Source: Rattus norvegicus (Eukaryota; Chordata; Mammalia; Rodentia; Muridae). Taken from it: DNA of 64,000 nucleotides. The first letter of the stretch is position 1; every line of letters starts with the position of its first letter. Made by a program: the position numbers and the translations under genes. The stretch spans positions 160,998,976-161,062,975 of the forward strand of contig NC_086021.1 in the NCBI RefSeq assembly GCF_036323735.1. Direction: 5' to 3'. This document shows positions 43,066 through 54,660 of the stretch, piece by piece. A model generated the notes under the pieces. It was given only the letters and a program-made list of their open reading frames with translations, did no database searches and was not told where the DNA came from.

Positions 43066-44774
43066 GTGAGTGGGCCCTGTGGGAGGGAAGCGGAGGGTCC
43101 CCAACTTGGGCTGCAGCAGGGAACCGCGGAGGAGACGTCTCTGGCCGAGTGCACCCCCGGGACTTCCAGAGGACCGGCCGGGCGGGGCTGGGGCTAGGTC
43201 GTACAAAGGAAAGTGGCAGGGTCGGTTCATCCCGCAGCCACGCGCCAGCCGGGACTTTGAAAGTTGTGGCCCTACAATAAGGCTGGAGTGAGGGGTGACA
43301 GAGAGAGGACGCCCCTAAAAGGCTAGTGGGGGTGGCTTGTAGTACCTTCTCACTGTTGAGGGAGAGAAACTGGAGAGAGCTGCCTGCGTGCTCCCTGGTG
43401 GGAAGGTAAGGGACCAGGACTGCCAATCGCCAGGGGAAGGAGATTGGCTCTCTGGGGAAAGTGGGAGCACCCGCCCCCCCTTCGACCATACTCCCCCTGG
43501 CAATGGCAGACAAGTGCCCTCCAGCCCTCCTCTCTCCAACTCTTTTGTTACCCTCTGCCACATGCCTGCCAAAGGCTGGGCCTGTCTTAGGGGCTCAAAG
43601 GATGAGATTATTGGAAGGGGTTCCCTCCTGGTCCTCTAGACTGCACTCCCCTCTCTTCAGCTTCTCACCCTACCCCAACAACCAAAACTGCAGTTCCTCT
43701 GAAACCCTCCACATCCTGCCCCACCCCCACACCCCATCTCTTCTTTAGAGCAAGTTCTTGTCAGATGGAGGATTTGGGGAACAAGAGGTCATGCAAGCCC
43801 CAAAGGGGGTGACCTTCAGAGAGCAACAGAGGGGTGCTTCTGTGAACCTATTCCTCACCAAGGGGTGCTCATAATAGCACTCATCAGCCCCTCCAGGACA
43901 GGTGTCTGGGAAGGAGGGGTTACTTTGGTAGTGAGACATCTGACATCACAGGGGTGGGGGAAGAAGAGCGAGGAGCGAGGCACTAAGAGTAAGTCTGAAC
44001 TGGGCACCCTGGTGAACTGCACTGAAGTGGCGGACAGGAACCCAGGCAGGTGGGGGCATCTCCTAGGGGACTTCCAAGCACTCAGCCACATGCCAGCATT
44101 CTGCCAAGCCGGGTAAAGAGAATTTGCTGAGCAAATGGCTCTGTGACCTCATCAAGGTCAAAGAAGTTAGACAGTGATCAAGGATGCTTCTTAGAGCCCC
44201 TCAGCTCCTAACACCACTTAGCCACCTACAGGAACACCTCCCTTCCGTCACTGCTCTGCCCACATCTCCCACTCTGCTATCCTGTTTTCTTGACCTCCAG
44301 GACCTTGGGGTGGAAGGCCCAGGGAGATGGCTGACAGGACAGAGAGTGGACCCGGGGTTGTGCCAAGGCTGGGGAGTCTTGCTGAGAGCTGGTAGGAGGT
44401 AAAGTCTCCCCAGGTTTGGGATCCATGAGATCCCTTAAGAGACTAATATAAAACTCCTGCAGCCCGCCTGAACCTGTCCGCAGGCCAGCTGAAGAAACCC
44501 AGAGAATTTCTCATGCACAGCCAAAACTGCAGGCTGTTCCTCAGAAAGGAGGCAGGAGAATGCCTTGCCTTGAATCCCGTCCAAAGAGGCTTTGGAAAAA
44601 GCCCCTTAGTGAATGATGGGAAGTAAGATGGAGACGGAGTTGTCTTTCTGTAAGTCCCGCCAGGTTCAGCAGCCTAAAACCACCGTTGTCTTTGTCCCTT
44701 TCCTAAAGGGATCAACTCCCATGCCTCTGGGAAAGCCTAGGAGCTGCTCTAAACACCTGCCTGGCTTGGAGCTC

Positions 44775-44880
44775 AATACTCAATAGGGTGGCTCTGGGTC
44801 TGTGACTTGTACCATGACCTTGGACAAGTGACTTCCCTTCCCTAGAAGTGCAAGAGTGTAGATGTCATGAACTAGGTAAG
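44775..44880 (+). repeat. MIR fragment
   Basis: GGGTCTGTGACTTGTACCAT, then CTTGGACAAGTGACTTCCC. Confidence 0.75.
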
Positions 44881-45716
44881 CATCCTTCCAAGTTTCCAAG
44901 ACAAGCTCTGTTTCTGTGGAAGGTTTAACTGATGTGGAAGACACTGGGTCTAAGGGAATCCACTGTCATGGTTTCCTTGGGGGCTCTCTTCACCCCTGCT
45001 ATGTCTGAGAGGGGTAGCTTTCCCAGGCCTGTCTCTGCCAGCTCTCACAGCAGAATAGGTCATCCAGCCTGGGCCACCTTGCCTTGTTGGCTGTGAACGG
45101 TCAGTGTGGAAATCAGGAAAGATGGCCTTTCTGGCCTTTAAACTAGAAAACATAGGTTCTGTTCTTCCTTGTTTTTCAAGGGCCTCTTCCCTGGATGGGG
45201 TGTGGTCCAGACTGTGCAATGAGGGCTCCCTGCATGAGTAAGTGTTCTGAGGGTCCTCAGAGAGCCTGCCGGCTCCTGGTGGCCCGTTGTCTCTCCGCTC
45301 TGCCGGAAATAACCTTGCTGAGCATTTGAGGGAAGTGTGAAAAATTGCTGAGCTGACAGTTTTCCTCTCTCCCCCAGTGTGTATAAGTGTGCTGGGTAAA
45401 CAAGGAGAAAGAGGGGAGGGGAGATGAGGAGAAAGAGGGATGTATAGAGGGAGAAGGAGGGAGGCAGAGGGACAGCCCAGGGCTGGAGGTAGTTCCAGTT
45501 ATTAGAAAGATTCTCATACAAACCATTTCTGCAGCTTGGGATGCAGGGTTAAGGATGAAACTGGGGGTGCTGGGCCTGGAAGGGAGAACTATAGATGTAG
45601 AAGTCAAGCAGTGTTCCTCATAAAAGCATAGGACCCCAAATGAAGTAGACCCCTCCAGCTCTGGGAGTGCCTAAGAATTCTAGAGAGTTCCCAGAGAACA
45701 CCCCTACACACACACA

Positions 45717-45718
<2 letters not shown>

Positions 45719-45771
<53 letters not shown>

Positions 45772-45792
45772 CACACACACACACACACACAC
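45719..45792 (+). repeat. (CT)n-(CA)n microsatellite in Scrt2 intron
   Basis: About 49 bp of CT followed by about 23 bp of CA. Confidence 0.95.
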
Positions 45793-46639
45793 TCCTTGCC
45801 CTTCTTAGCCTCTGAAAATAAACATCATGTGTACTTGGTTCCAGACTGACTCTAGGCCCACAGAACCTCTAATAAGGAAGGGACACTCCCTCCAAGTTAG
45901 AAGAACTTAGGATAGAGTCTTCTAGAACCCTGAGAAGAAATAGAGACAAGATCTAATTTCCCCAGCCTTTCAACAAGATGTACTTTCTTCCCCTTGGCTC
46001 CTGTGACCCCTCTAGAGTTGGTTTCCTCCAGGGAGTCTTTTTTTCTCTTGCTTCCAGGGTGCCTCTAAGCATAGAAATGCCAAATCACACTCTCCTTCAT
46101 CCCCCCACCTCCAGAACCTAGACTCCCAACTCTACCAAGCCTACCCTCTCAGCCCCAGAGCCCATTGCTCTGTGCTGGGACTCTGCAGTTTAGAGAGAGA
46201 GCAGCTGTTTACCGCCTGCATATCAGTGGTCTCTGTGGACCTCTGCCAAGGACATCTCCTGGAGTGTCCATCTCCCCTCACACTTGCCTCCAACCTCCAG
46301 CTGGGAGCCATGGCCCCCCTCTCTACCCTAGCCCTGTCTTACCCACACCCTTGCAGAGTGCACCCTCCCTGGCAGACAGGGATCAATGCCGATCCAATAA
46401 CACAGTTGTCTGCCCTCTGCAGCTACATTAAGCCTCCCCCAGCAGGCTGAGGAAAGCTCCTGTCCTACCCATGGGCTTATCTAGCTGACCACATTATACT
46501 GGCTCCCGCTTCCTTTTGCTGCATCTGATGGCGCCGAGTAGTCGCTCCAGAGCTGGGCCCGGGAGCCCAGCTAAATAGACTCAGCTGCAGTATATCCTTC
46601 CCACACCTCAAAAAGTCCATCTGGGAATGCAGAGGGCTA

Positions 46640-46720
46640 TCCCAATTCTTCGGCAGAGGGAGCCCAGAGAAGGCGGGGTAAGTGCCCAAGGACACACAGC
46701 AGGCCCATGTGTTTGAAACC
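46640..46720 (-). repeat. MIR fragment
   Basis: GTGCCCAAGGACACACAGCA with AGAGGGAGCCCAGAGAAG before it. Confidence 0.6.
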
Positions 46721-48059
46721 ATGTGGCGTTTGGCCATGTTGATCTTGGTCTAGAGTTGAGGTCTACCTTAAAGACATTTACATAACCCAGCCCATCGTTG
46801 ATATCCAACCTCAGATTGAGGACCGGGCTTAGACTGCAACCAAGGTCAGTGTCTAAGGTTACAGGGCCAAATCTGGTATTCAGAACACATTCACAATGCC
46901 TAGAAACTGGTCCAGCTCAAGATTCTTGGACCAGGACTAAGATCTAGGTGCAATTTCCAATCCAAGGTCATTCCAGACCTATCTCAAGCCTGACTGGGAT
47001 AGAATTTTAGGGGGTAGCTTTAACTCACCTTTCATCAGCCTCAGTTTCTCTCTCATGAAAGGAACAGCTAAGCATGAGCTAGTTCGGCTCTGACTGGGGA
47101 CTCGAGTCTAGCTTCCCTGTGAATTATCAGGATTCAGTGGGAGTACGGTGGAGTACTCACATAGAATAGGGGACCAATGCAGAGCTGGGGGCTGGCAGTG
47201 ATTCCTGAGAGGGCTGGATAGTAATCAAGGCCCTTAGGTCAGTCACAGTACACATCCCGGCATCTCTGGAGTCACACACATGCACACATACCTCCTGTGC
47301 TGAGGGAGGGCAGCCTGGAGTAATTGCTTCCATCTACAAAACAAAAAAGGCTTGGAGGACTCTGAAGGGGATAGACAATAGGACCTGTCATACACCCATT
47401 ATTGGATGCTCCAGGGCCCAGAGCCTGGGAGCCTTATTGGGGGTGAGCTGAGATGCTGCTGAAAGAGTTGGGGGGCCCAGGTCTCTGGATCTGCTTCCCC
47501 ACTGTTTTCTCCTGGAGTACGTGTCTGCTGCCAGCCTCCAGGTGAGGGACTTTGGAATAGACTCTTTTGATTGTACCCTTCTGGGGCAGAAATGAGGAAC
47601 ACTGAGGTGGTGGGCCATGTACAGCACACCTCCAGACCTGGAGGCACATACTTCTATCACCATGGCCAGCCTCTTGTAAAGTCTTTCCTATTGATTCCCA
47701 CAGAGCTGTGGGCCTCCTTATGAGCCACAGGAACTGGGTCACTGTTAGGAAAGCCCAGAACACAGGGAATTTCAGGAGCCGGGGGTTAGGGGGGAGAGCT
47801 GGAATTCTCTAGAAGCCCCTTGGGTCTGGCTGGGGTCAGTAGGCATCAGCCCCGGGCTCTACAGCCCTGGTTGTGTTCAGCCAGACCCTGCACTCTGCCC
47901 CCTGCACCCCTGTGGACAGATGTTCAGAGGTACCAGCTGCCAGACCTTTGGAGAAGGTGGGTGTCATTCTGGTCCAGTGCCCAGGGAACAGCTAACAAAG
48001 ATGCTATAATAGGGGGAGGGGGAGTTACCCAGCCCTTTGCCCAGCTTTGTGAGCAGACA

Positions 48060-48180
48060 GGAGAAACTATTTTTATCCTGCTTTGCTGCTGACAGACCTG
48101 GCTTTCTGCTCAGCTGGCTGGCGCTGATTCTTGAGGCCTGAGGCCCTGGCACAGCAAGAAATAGCTCTAAATATACCCAC
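48060..48180. promoter_or_regulatory. Candidate intronic MEF2/E-box element
   Basis: MEF2-type CTATTTTTAT at 48067-48076 and CTAAATATAC at 48167-48176 are exactly 100 bp apart, with an E-box CAGCTG (48111-48116) between them. Motif evidence only. Confidence 0.3.
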
Positions 48181-48469
48181 GCAGCATCCCCACGGCCCCC
48201 ACTGCAGCAGGATGAGTCCTCTCCAGGAACCCAGCAGCCCCCTTCCCATCCCAGAACGGGAAGGTGGGACTGGGCTAGAAGTTCCCTGGGGGAAACTTGG
48301 CACCCTGGGAGTGTTGGGGAACACTAGGGAGAAAAGCTTTGGGTTGGATCCATTCATTAAGAAAAGGAGGCCACAGGCGGGCTCTAATGAGCGCTTGTGG
48401 TATGACCCCAGGAATCAAGGCCCCTCTCCAGGGGGTATGGGAAGATATAACCTTAGACTTGGGCTAATG

Positions 48470-48540
48470 TCGTAAGTCACAGCAAGGGCCTCACATACAG
48501 TGAATATTCAGTAAATGTGAGTCACTATGGTTTAGTATCA
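48470..48540 (+). repeat. MIR 3' fragment
   Basis: CACATACAGTGAATATTCAG followed by TAAATGTGAGTCACTATGG. Confidence 0.7.
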
Positions 48541-49059
48541 TCATTTGCAAAAAAACAAAACAAAACAGAAAGCTGGACCATTTTCCAGAGCTACAGTTTC
48601 TCCCCACTCCATCACATCACTGCCCCAGGAGACACAGGTCAACTGTGTGGCACTAAAACAACCCCGCCCAGCTGCTTCTCTATCCCTTCTCTGCAGGCCG
48701 GCCCCCAGTCTCTCTCTGATGTTCTGGAGAAAATACTGGCTATGGATCCTGACTCCCTGTCTAGTGACCTTGGGCAAGTCCTCTGCCCTCACCAGGCTTC
48801 TGGCACACTGAAGCACCTGTTCCCAGGGCCGGCTGGTGTTGACTGCAAGGCTAGCAGACACAGTAGGATTTGCAAGACTTCCTCTCCCACCCTAGGATCA
48901 GGCAGGTACACGAGACTATGGAAAGGGGCTCCAGCACGTTAAGCCTTAAAATTTCTATCCCTCCCATGGCATCAGGTGTTTGTTTTTTTTTAAATGGATG
49001 CCGCAGTCCCAAGCATGCAGACTCTTCGACATTGTAAAGTGTCATGCACACCTTCTGAG

Positions 49060-49180
49060 TCCTCCCCATAAGCTTGGGAGAGGTTCTTCTGATCCTTGTC
49101 CCTGGGAAGATCTCAGACTATAGAGGCCCCAGCACTTACCTGAGGTCACACCGCTAAGGTCAGTCAGGGGGTAAGCCAAG
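49060..49180 (-). repeat. MIR fragment
   Basis: CAGCACTTACCTGAGGTCAC then ACCGCTAAGGTCAGTCAG. Confidence 0.6.
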
Positions 49181-49634
49181 TGTCTTCCCTTTGTGCCCCA
49201 CTTGGGCAGGACCCAATCAAAAGAACCTTTCTCTGCTTGTCAGCTGGAGGACAAACTTCTATATCCCAACCCCGAGTGGGTTCTATGCTAGGGTGAAGGC
49301 CTGATGTACAGTGTTTTTGAGGATCTTCTGAGGTTCAGGCCAAAGAGGTCACACAGCGTGAGACACTACATCTCTGGACAACATCAGGAACACAGGAGTG
49401 ATCATGACAATGGCTTGAGAGGCTGGATGCCGTGTGCATGGTGTGGGTTTGATCTCCTTACAGGCATTAGCTTCCATTATGGACTCCCTTGTGCAGATAT
49501 GGTGGACTGAACCTGAGTCCTTTGCCCAGTGTCACACAGGGAGACATCTGTGGATTGGAAGGGAAAGGGAAGCGAGGAGTAAGATGTAAAGGGGACAAAA
49601 GACATCACATAGGGATTGACTTTAGCATGATACA

Positions 49635-49715
49635 GAAAGGTTTTTAGTGCATCCTTCTTCCCCTGCACGCAGAACCCAGAGAGGTTAAGCAACCTGCTGA
49701 CATCACAAAGAACTA
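49635..49715 (-). repeat. MIR fragment
   Basis: ACCCAGAGAGGTTAAGCAAC then CTGCTGACATCACAAAG. Confidence 0.65.
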
Positions 49716-49917
49716 CCCAATCCTAACATGGCCAAGCAAAGTGTCATCATATGACGTTCCTAACTGATGATAACTCTCATAGGCTGGGGACCCTTGGTGC
49801 TGATCCTGAAAGCGATCCCATAAGTATCTCTAGGCAAATGAGCAGCTGTTGTTGGGAGAATCCCTATTTCCACAGAGAGCCCTGTTTCAGGATAAGATGC
49901 TGCAGTACTGGAAGTGA

Positions 49918-49931
49918 CCAGAAGAGGGCAC
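49918..49931 (+). promoter_or_regulatory. CTCF-like site in Scrt2 intron
   Basis: CCAGAAGAGGGCAC is identical to the B2-borne CTCF core but lies outside any recognisable B2. Confidence 0.4.
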
Positions 49932-49959
49932 CACACGCAGCACACCAGGGTGTAGGAAA

Positions 49960-50065
49960 GATCCTTGAGCTCCTACTATACACCAGTCTTTTTCATTAGA
50001 ACATACATGATGGGGAAACTACACAACCCAGAGGAGGAAACAGAAACCCAGAGAGAAGCAGCAAG
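49960..50065 (-). repeat. MIR fragment
   Basis: TTGAGCTCCTACTATACACC then GAGGAAACAGAAACCCAGAG. Confidence 0.75.
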
Positions 50066-50169
50066 AAGCTCCCAGATGGATGCTAAGGAGACCATAACAC
50101 AAAAATACAGCTGGGGAGAGTTGGGACAGTGAACCAATGTTAGAGAGTAACAAGTCGACAGGCAATGTC

Positions 50170-50365
50170 CCTAGAACTGTGGCCCCAGGTGTGTCACTTA
50201 CCTTCCTTGGGGCTTGGTGTTTGGGTAACCACACTTTTGTGAGGATAGAATGTACTCACATATGCCAAACCCTTCGAACAGAGCCAGGCATCTCATCGGG
50301 GGTCCTCTACTGACATTGCAGAGGCACAGAGGAGTCGAGTGTTTTGTCCAAGGTCACACAGCTAT
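50170..50365. repeat. Two MIR fragments in opposite orientation
   Basis: A + part ends CGAACAGAGCCAGGCATC (50170-50300). It is followed by a - part with GCAGAGGCACAGAGGAGTCG and CCAAGGTCACACAGC. Confidence 0.65.
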
Positions 50366-50440
50366 GGGGGGGAATGTAACTCAGTATCAGAGTGCTTGGC
50401 TAGCATGCACAAGGCCCTGGGCTCAAGTCCAAAGGAGGAG
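50366..50440 (+). repeat. Old ID-type (tRNA-like) SINE
   Basis: GGGGGGAATGTAACTCAGTA and CACAAGGCCCTGGGCTCAAG. Confidence 0.7.
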
Positions 50441-50489
50441 GGAGGAAGGAAGGGAAGGAGAGAGCAAGGGATGATCTGATGGCGGAGGT

Positions 50490-50812
50490 CACTGCATTAG
50501 TTGCTTCCCTCTCACTATGATAAAACACCTTGACTGAGGAAACATTTTATAAAAGACTTTATTGAGGCTTATGGCTCCAGAGGAGTGCAAGTCCATGACG
50601 GCAGAGTGGAGGAGGTATGGGGGCTGGAACAGGAAGCTGCGAACTTACATTTCCAATGGCACAAAGCAGAGAGAGCAGACTGGGAATGGTGTGAGGCTTT
50701 GAAACACCGAAGCCTGTCCCTGGTGACAGACTTCCTCCTTTAGGCCACACCTCCAAAGCCTGCCCAAACAGTGCCACCAACTGGGACACCTCTTTCAAAC
50801 CACCACAATCAC
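50490..50812. repeat. URR1-like rodent repeat (family tentative)
   Basis: CACTATGATAAAACACCTTG, GGCTTATGGCTCCAGAGGAG, GACTTCCTCCTTTAGGCCAC and TTTCAAACCACCACA match the remembered order of a rodent DNA-transposon-type repeat. Confidence 0.5.
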
Positions 50813-50927
50813 ACAGCTGGAACTGATATTGTTGAGAGCCCCAATGCAGACAGACTGACTCCAAAGCCATGCTTTTAACCAGTATGTCACCATCCACTAA
50901 GAAGAGGGCATACAAAGTGGTAGTCAC

Positions 50928-51061
50928 TGCTGGACACAGTGATGTTTATCTTTAATCCCATCGCTTGGGAGGCTCTCTCTGTGAGTATGAGGGCAGCCTG
51001 GTCTACATAGTGAGACCCGGGACGACCAGAGCTACACAGTAAGACCCTGTCTTGAAAATAA

Positions 51062-51096
<35 letters not shown>

Positions 51097-51098
51097 AT
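50928..51098 (+). repeat. B1 SINE with (AAAT)n tail
   Basis: CTGGACACAGTGATGTTTAT, CTACACAGTAAGACCCTGTC, then nine to ten AAAT units at 51059-51098 grown from the A tail. Confidence 0.9.
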
Positions 51099-51159
51099 TG
51101 CTGGTCACATGATCAGACCAAATCACATGACCACTCCCAACAGATCTCATCTCATACCT

Positions 51160-51235
51160 CATTTACAGGGACCCAAGACACTGAAAGACAGATGACTTGC
51201 CCAAGGTCATTCTACTATAGCATTTGTGTCCTGGG
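51160..51235 (-). repeat. MIR fragment
   Basis: CATTTACAGGGACCCAAGAC then GACTTGCCCAAGGTCATTC. Confidence 0.7.
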
Positions 51236-51474
51236 GTCAAACTGCCCTCCCCCTTCCATGGCCTTTGAGGTGTGAACCTGTTCCGAGAGCAGGTGGACGG
51301 GATGGCTGACAGCCTGGCTGCTGATCTCTGACACTCACTCCAATGTACTAGGTGCCACTGGCTGGGGTCCTGGAGACAGGAGGGGCCTAGCCCCTACCCG
51401 TCCTTGGGTGTCTCCTAAGGTATAAGGAACAGAGTGGTGCAGTAGGTTCCCCTCTGTGTTCCACCCCATAAGCA

Positions 51475-51600
51475 AAGTCCCATCACTCCATACCTCAGTT
51501 TCCTTATCTGTCAGAGACTTCTGTAAGGACTCAAAGTGGCAATAGAGCTTAGTGCAGGGCCTGGCACCCACCAGTACTCAGTAAACAGCTCAGTACACCA
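51475..51600 (+). repeat. MIR 3' half
   Basis: CCTCAGTTTCCTTATCTGTC through GGGCCTGGCACCCACCAGTA to CTCAGTAAACAG. Confidence 0.85.
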
Positions 51601-52471
51601 TGTGGACAGGCTAAAGGAGGAGAGTGTCTGAGAACACCCATGAAATAAATAACCCAGCCCTTGACAAAAGTGTCAGACTGGCTCCCGGCATGAGCAGTCC
51701 CAGCCTTCCAGATGGGAGAGGGGATGAGTGCTTCTGGGCCAGTCACCCTGCCTCTTGAATTAGAAAACACTCACCACCATTGTCCCCTTGCTTCCGACCT
51801 TCCTGCTGAGTCATCCACCTGATTCCCAGTCTGTTCTGTTTGCAGAGGGTCCTGGGCAGGCCACAGATAGAACCAAGAAAAATGGACACAGACTAGTGGT
51901 GTTGGGCAGTAGTGTGTCCATCCTAAATGCCAAAAGAGGAAGAGGCCTGGAGGATGGTCAGCCAGGTCCTTTAAGGGAAAGACGCTGGCCAAAGTACCCA
52001 GCCTGCCAGACATAACTGTAATCGTGCTTACAAAGTCAGCTGCTCCTTCATGAAGGAAGCCATGGGCAGAGGGCGTCACAGGTCCCTGAGGTCAGATGGA
52101 GAGAGCCAAATGGAACTGCCACTCTTCAGCTGTGAAAGCTGGGGAAGGGCCTAACCCCTATTGTTCTCTGGAAGCAAAGGACAATGGGAACACTTGGTAA
52201 TTAAGTGCTGGATGATAAGTTTGCTCAGTGTCTGTGAGGAGCTCTCAGAGGAGCCCAGCCCCCAGGGTCCCCAGGGAAAGGACTAAGATCAGAAGAGGCC
52301 ATGGGAGTCAGAGACAAATGGGGTGGCCCCTGATCTCCAGAAGCCCCTACAGATTCCCCTGAGAGAGCCTCAGCCTGCCCATACAGCAGTCACTCAAACG
52401 CATGACAGACAAGATTTCTGGTCTAAACTCCAGTAGAGCAGGTGGAGAGAGCATCTGTGTCTGTGTGTCTG

Positions 52472-52572
<101 letters not shown>

Positions 52573-52684
52573 CGTGTGGCTCAGGAAGACTTTTATCCTG
52601 ATGTCATTATGACAAGCCACACTCTTGACTCTGTCGGGTCCTCCAGAACAGGCACATGGGTCTAGTTGGGACTCTGATTCCTTT

Positions 52685-52985
52685 ATGCAACATTTACTCA
52701 TTGCACACCTACTGTGTGCCAGGCAGGGCCAAGTATACAGACCCATTCCTAGAGAATTCCAAGTGTAGGGGGAGAGGCAGACAATAATAATCTTCATTGA
52801 AACCACTTTTTCAGGCAAAAAGAAAGAAGTCTAATTATTATGCTAACAATAATGTTTATATAACATTATTGTGCACTCTCAATTTCTTTACATGTGAAAC
52901 GGGTCATGGTCAATGGTCATGGAGTTAAACTGTAAAGCATGAAGTCTAGGCTGGCAAACAGTAAGTACTTAATACTTAGACGTTT
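52685..52985. repeat. MIR (-) and MIR (+) flanking an AT-rich hairpin
   Basis: A minus MIR start (TTGCACACCTACTGTGTGCC, 52700) and a plus MIR end (GGCAAACAGTAAGTACTTAA, 52955) flank AT-rich sequence. That sequence includes an 11-bp perfect inverted repeat at 52846-52872. Confidence 0.65.
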
Positions 52986-53054
52986 ACCATCCATCACTTT
53001 ACATTGGGTTCTGTCAAAGACTCTGGAGCTGGGTGTCCAATTAATTACAAGCTC

Positions 53055-53190
53055 CATTCAAAGCAAGCATTTTTAAAGACAAGGTCTCACTGTGTTGCTC
53101 AAACTGGTCTCGAATTCCTGACCTCAAATGATCCTCCTGCTTCGGCCTCCCTCTCACTCCCGAGTACCTGGAGCAAAACATGCACCACCT
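53055..53190 (-). repeat. Old 7SL-derived monomer (PB1/FLAM-like)
   Basis: AAGACAAGGTCTCACTGTGT and GAATTCCTGACCTCAAATGA are in reverse orientation. It has no partner monomer and its surroundings are rodent. Confidence 0.7.
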
Positions 53191-53227
53191 ATAAGCTCCG
53201 TTCGCAGGTAAGAAATGCCACGAAGTA

Positions 53228-53278
53228 AAAAAAAAAAAAAAGAAAAAGAAAAAAGAAAAAGAAAGAAAGAAAAAGAAA
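53228..53278 (+). repeat. A-rich/(GAAA)n tract
   Basis: Poly-A passing into GAAA and GAAAAA units. Confidence 0.9.
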
Positions 53279-53284
53279 TGCCGC

Positions 53285-53465
53285 GATGGCAAAGGCTGTG
53301 TAGTATCTAATGCCTTTAATTCCAGCACTCAGACAGGCAGAGACAGGAGGATCTCTGTGAATTCCAGGTTAGCTTAATTACTACACAGCAAGTCCCAGGA
53401 CAGCTAAGGCTACATAGTCTCCTAACAATTAATTAATTAATTAATTAATTAATTAATTAATTGAT
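53285..53465 (+). repeat. B1 SINE with (AATT)n tail
   Basis: CTAATGCCTTTAATTCCAGC, GGCAGAGACAGGAGGATCTC, then nine AATT units (53429-53463). Confidence 0.85.
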
Positions 53466-53839
53466 TTTTTAAAAGGCAGAGATTTGCGCATGTTACAGAG
53501 GCGGAACGGTGGAACGGCAGAACATTCTTGGGGTTTGAGGGGGGCATCTTTAGGGTGCAGAGGCTGCTCCACGCTTAGATTGCTTGCCTGTCCCTCTGTG
53601 CCTCAGTCTCCTACAGAGTGTAAAGCTACCTTCACTGCTGTGCGTACTAGTGACAGTGCGGGGCAAATGCGCAGAACTGAGTCAACCTTTGCACCAACAG
53701 AGGAGATTTTTCTACTCAGGGAGATTCTAGACCGGACTGGGCAGGCTGCATGGGCGCCGGTTTCCTGCCAGGTTGGCTGGGTTTGCATTGGCCTAGGGTA
53801 ACCTGCGGGGAAACAACCCCAGCCCCACCTCGGCCTCAC

Positions 53840-54660
53840 ACTCCTCTTTGTCACCCGCAGGTTATGTGGCGCACTGCATGCCCCCCAGCGGTTATGATGG
53901 CGAGCAGAAGCCTGGGCTGGAGCTGGCGCCCACAGAGCCCGCCTACCCGGCCGCGGCGTCCGAGGAGTACAGCGACCCCGAGAGCCCACAGTCCAGCCTG
54001 TCGGCGCGCTACTTCCGCGGGGAGGCGGCCGTGACCGACAGCTACTCCATGGACGCCTTCTTCATTTCTGATGGGCGTTCGCGGCGGCGCCGGGCCGGGG
54101 CTGGCGGGGACGCGGCAGGCGCAGGGGATGGGGGCGGCGGCGGGGAGCGCGCGGGGCGCTCGGGGGCGACGGCGGGAGGCGGGCACCGGCACGCATGCGC
54201 AGAGTGCGGCAAGACGTACGCCACGTCGTCGAACCTGAGCCGCCACAAGCAGACGCACCGCAGCCTGGACAGCCAGCTGGCGCGCAAGTGCCCGACGTGT
54301 GGCAAGGCCTACGTGTCTATGCCCGCGCTCGCCATGCACGTGCTCACGCACAACCTGCGCCACAAGTGCGGCGTGTGCGGCAAGGCCTTCTCCCGGCCCT
54401 GGTTGCTCCAGGGCCACATGCGCTCGCACACCGGCGAGAAGCCCTTTGGTTGCGCGCACTGCGGCAAGGCCTTCGCCGACCGCTCCAACCTGCGCGCGCA
54501 CATGCAGACGCACTCGGCCTTCAAGCACTACCGCTGCCGCCAGTGCGACAAGAGCTTCGCGCTCAAGTCCTACCTCCACAAGCACTGCGAGGCTGCCTGC
54601 GTGAAGGCCGCCGAGCCTCCGCCTTCCGCCGGCCCGGCCAGCTGAGCCTCTGCCATGCGG
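53840..54660. other. CpG island over Scrt2 exon 2
   Basis: The zinc-finger exon is extremely CpG-rich, especially from 54060 to 54600, well above the surrounding intron. Intragenic islands of this kind are common in developmental regulators and are often Polycomb targets. That last point is general knowledge, not something seen here. Confidence 0.8.
53861..54645 (+). CDS. Scrt2: Scrt2 coding exon 2: Scratch block and five zinc fingers
   Basis: This exon follows a pyrimidine tract and CAG acceptor (AG at 53859-53860) and completes the Gly45 codon begun in exon 1. Residues 46-104 are acidic and Pro/Ser-rich. Residues 105-120 carry the Scratch-specific SYSMDAFFISDGRSRR. Residues 123-152 are a Gly/Ala-rich linker. 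Five C2H2-type fingers follow, with zinc ligands C157/C160/H173/H177, C188/C191/H204/H208, C214/C217/H230/H234, C242/C245/H258/H262 and C270/C273/H286/C291. The last finger is therefore C2HC. Fingers 3 and 4 are joined by a TGEKP linker. By family knowledge the fingers bind CAGGTG-type E-boxes and mediate nuclear import. The frame ends in TGA at 54643-54645, giving 305 residues, close to what I remember for mammalian orthologues. Very high GC in third positions opens long shadow frames on both strands. Confidence 0.96.

Larger units (their letters stand above)
42490..43260. other. CpG island over Scrt2 promoter and exon 1
   Basis: Dense CpG through the core promoter, 5' UTR, exon 1 and start of the intron, contrasting with CpG-poor flanks. 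The boundary is estimated by eye. Confidence 0.8.

Noticed and set aside
53055..53190. Primate Alu contamination
   Set aside because: It resembles an Alu monomer but is single, diverged and embedded between rodent B1 and unique sequence. An old shared 7SL-derived monomer is the better explanation.
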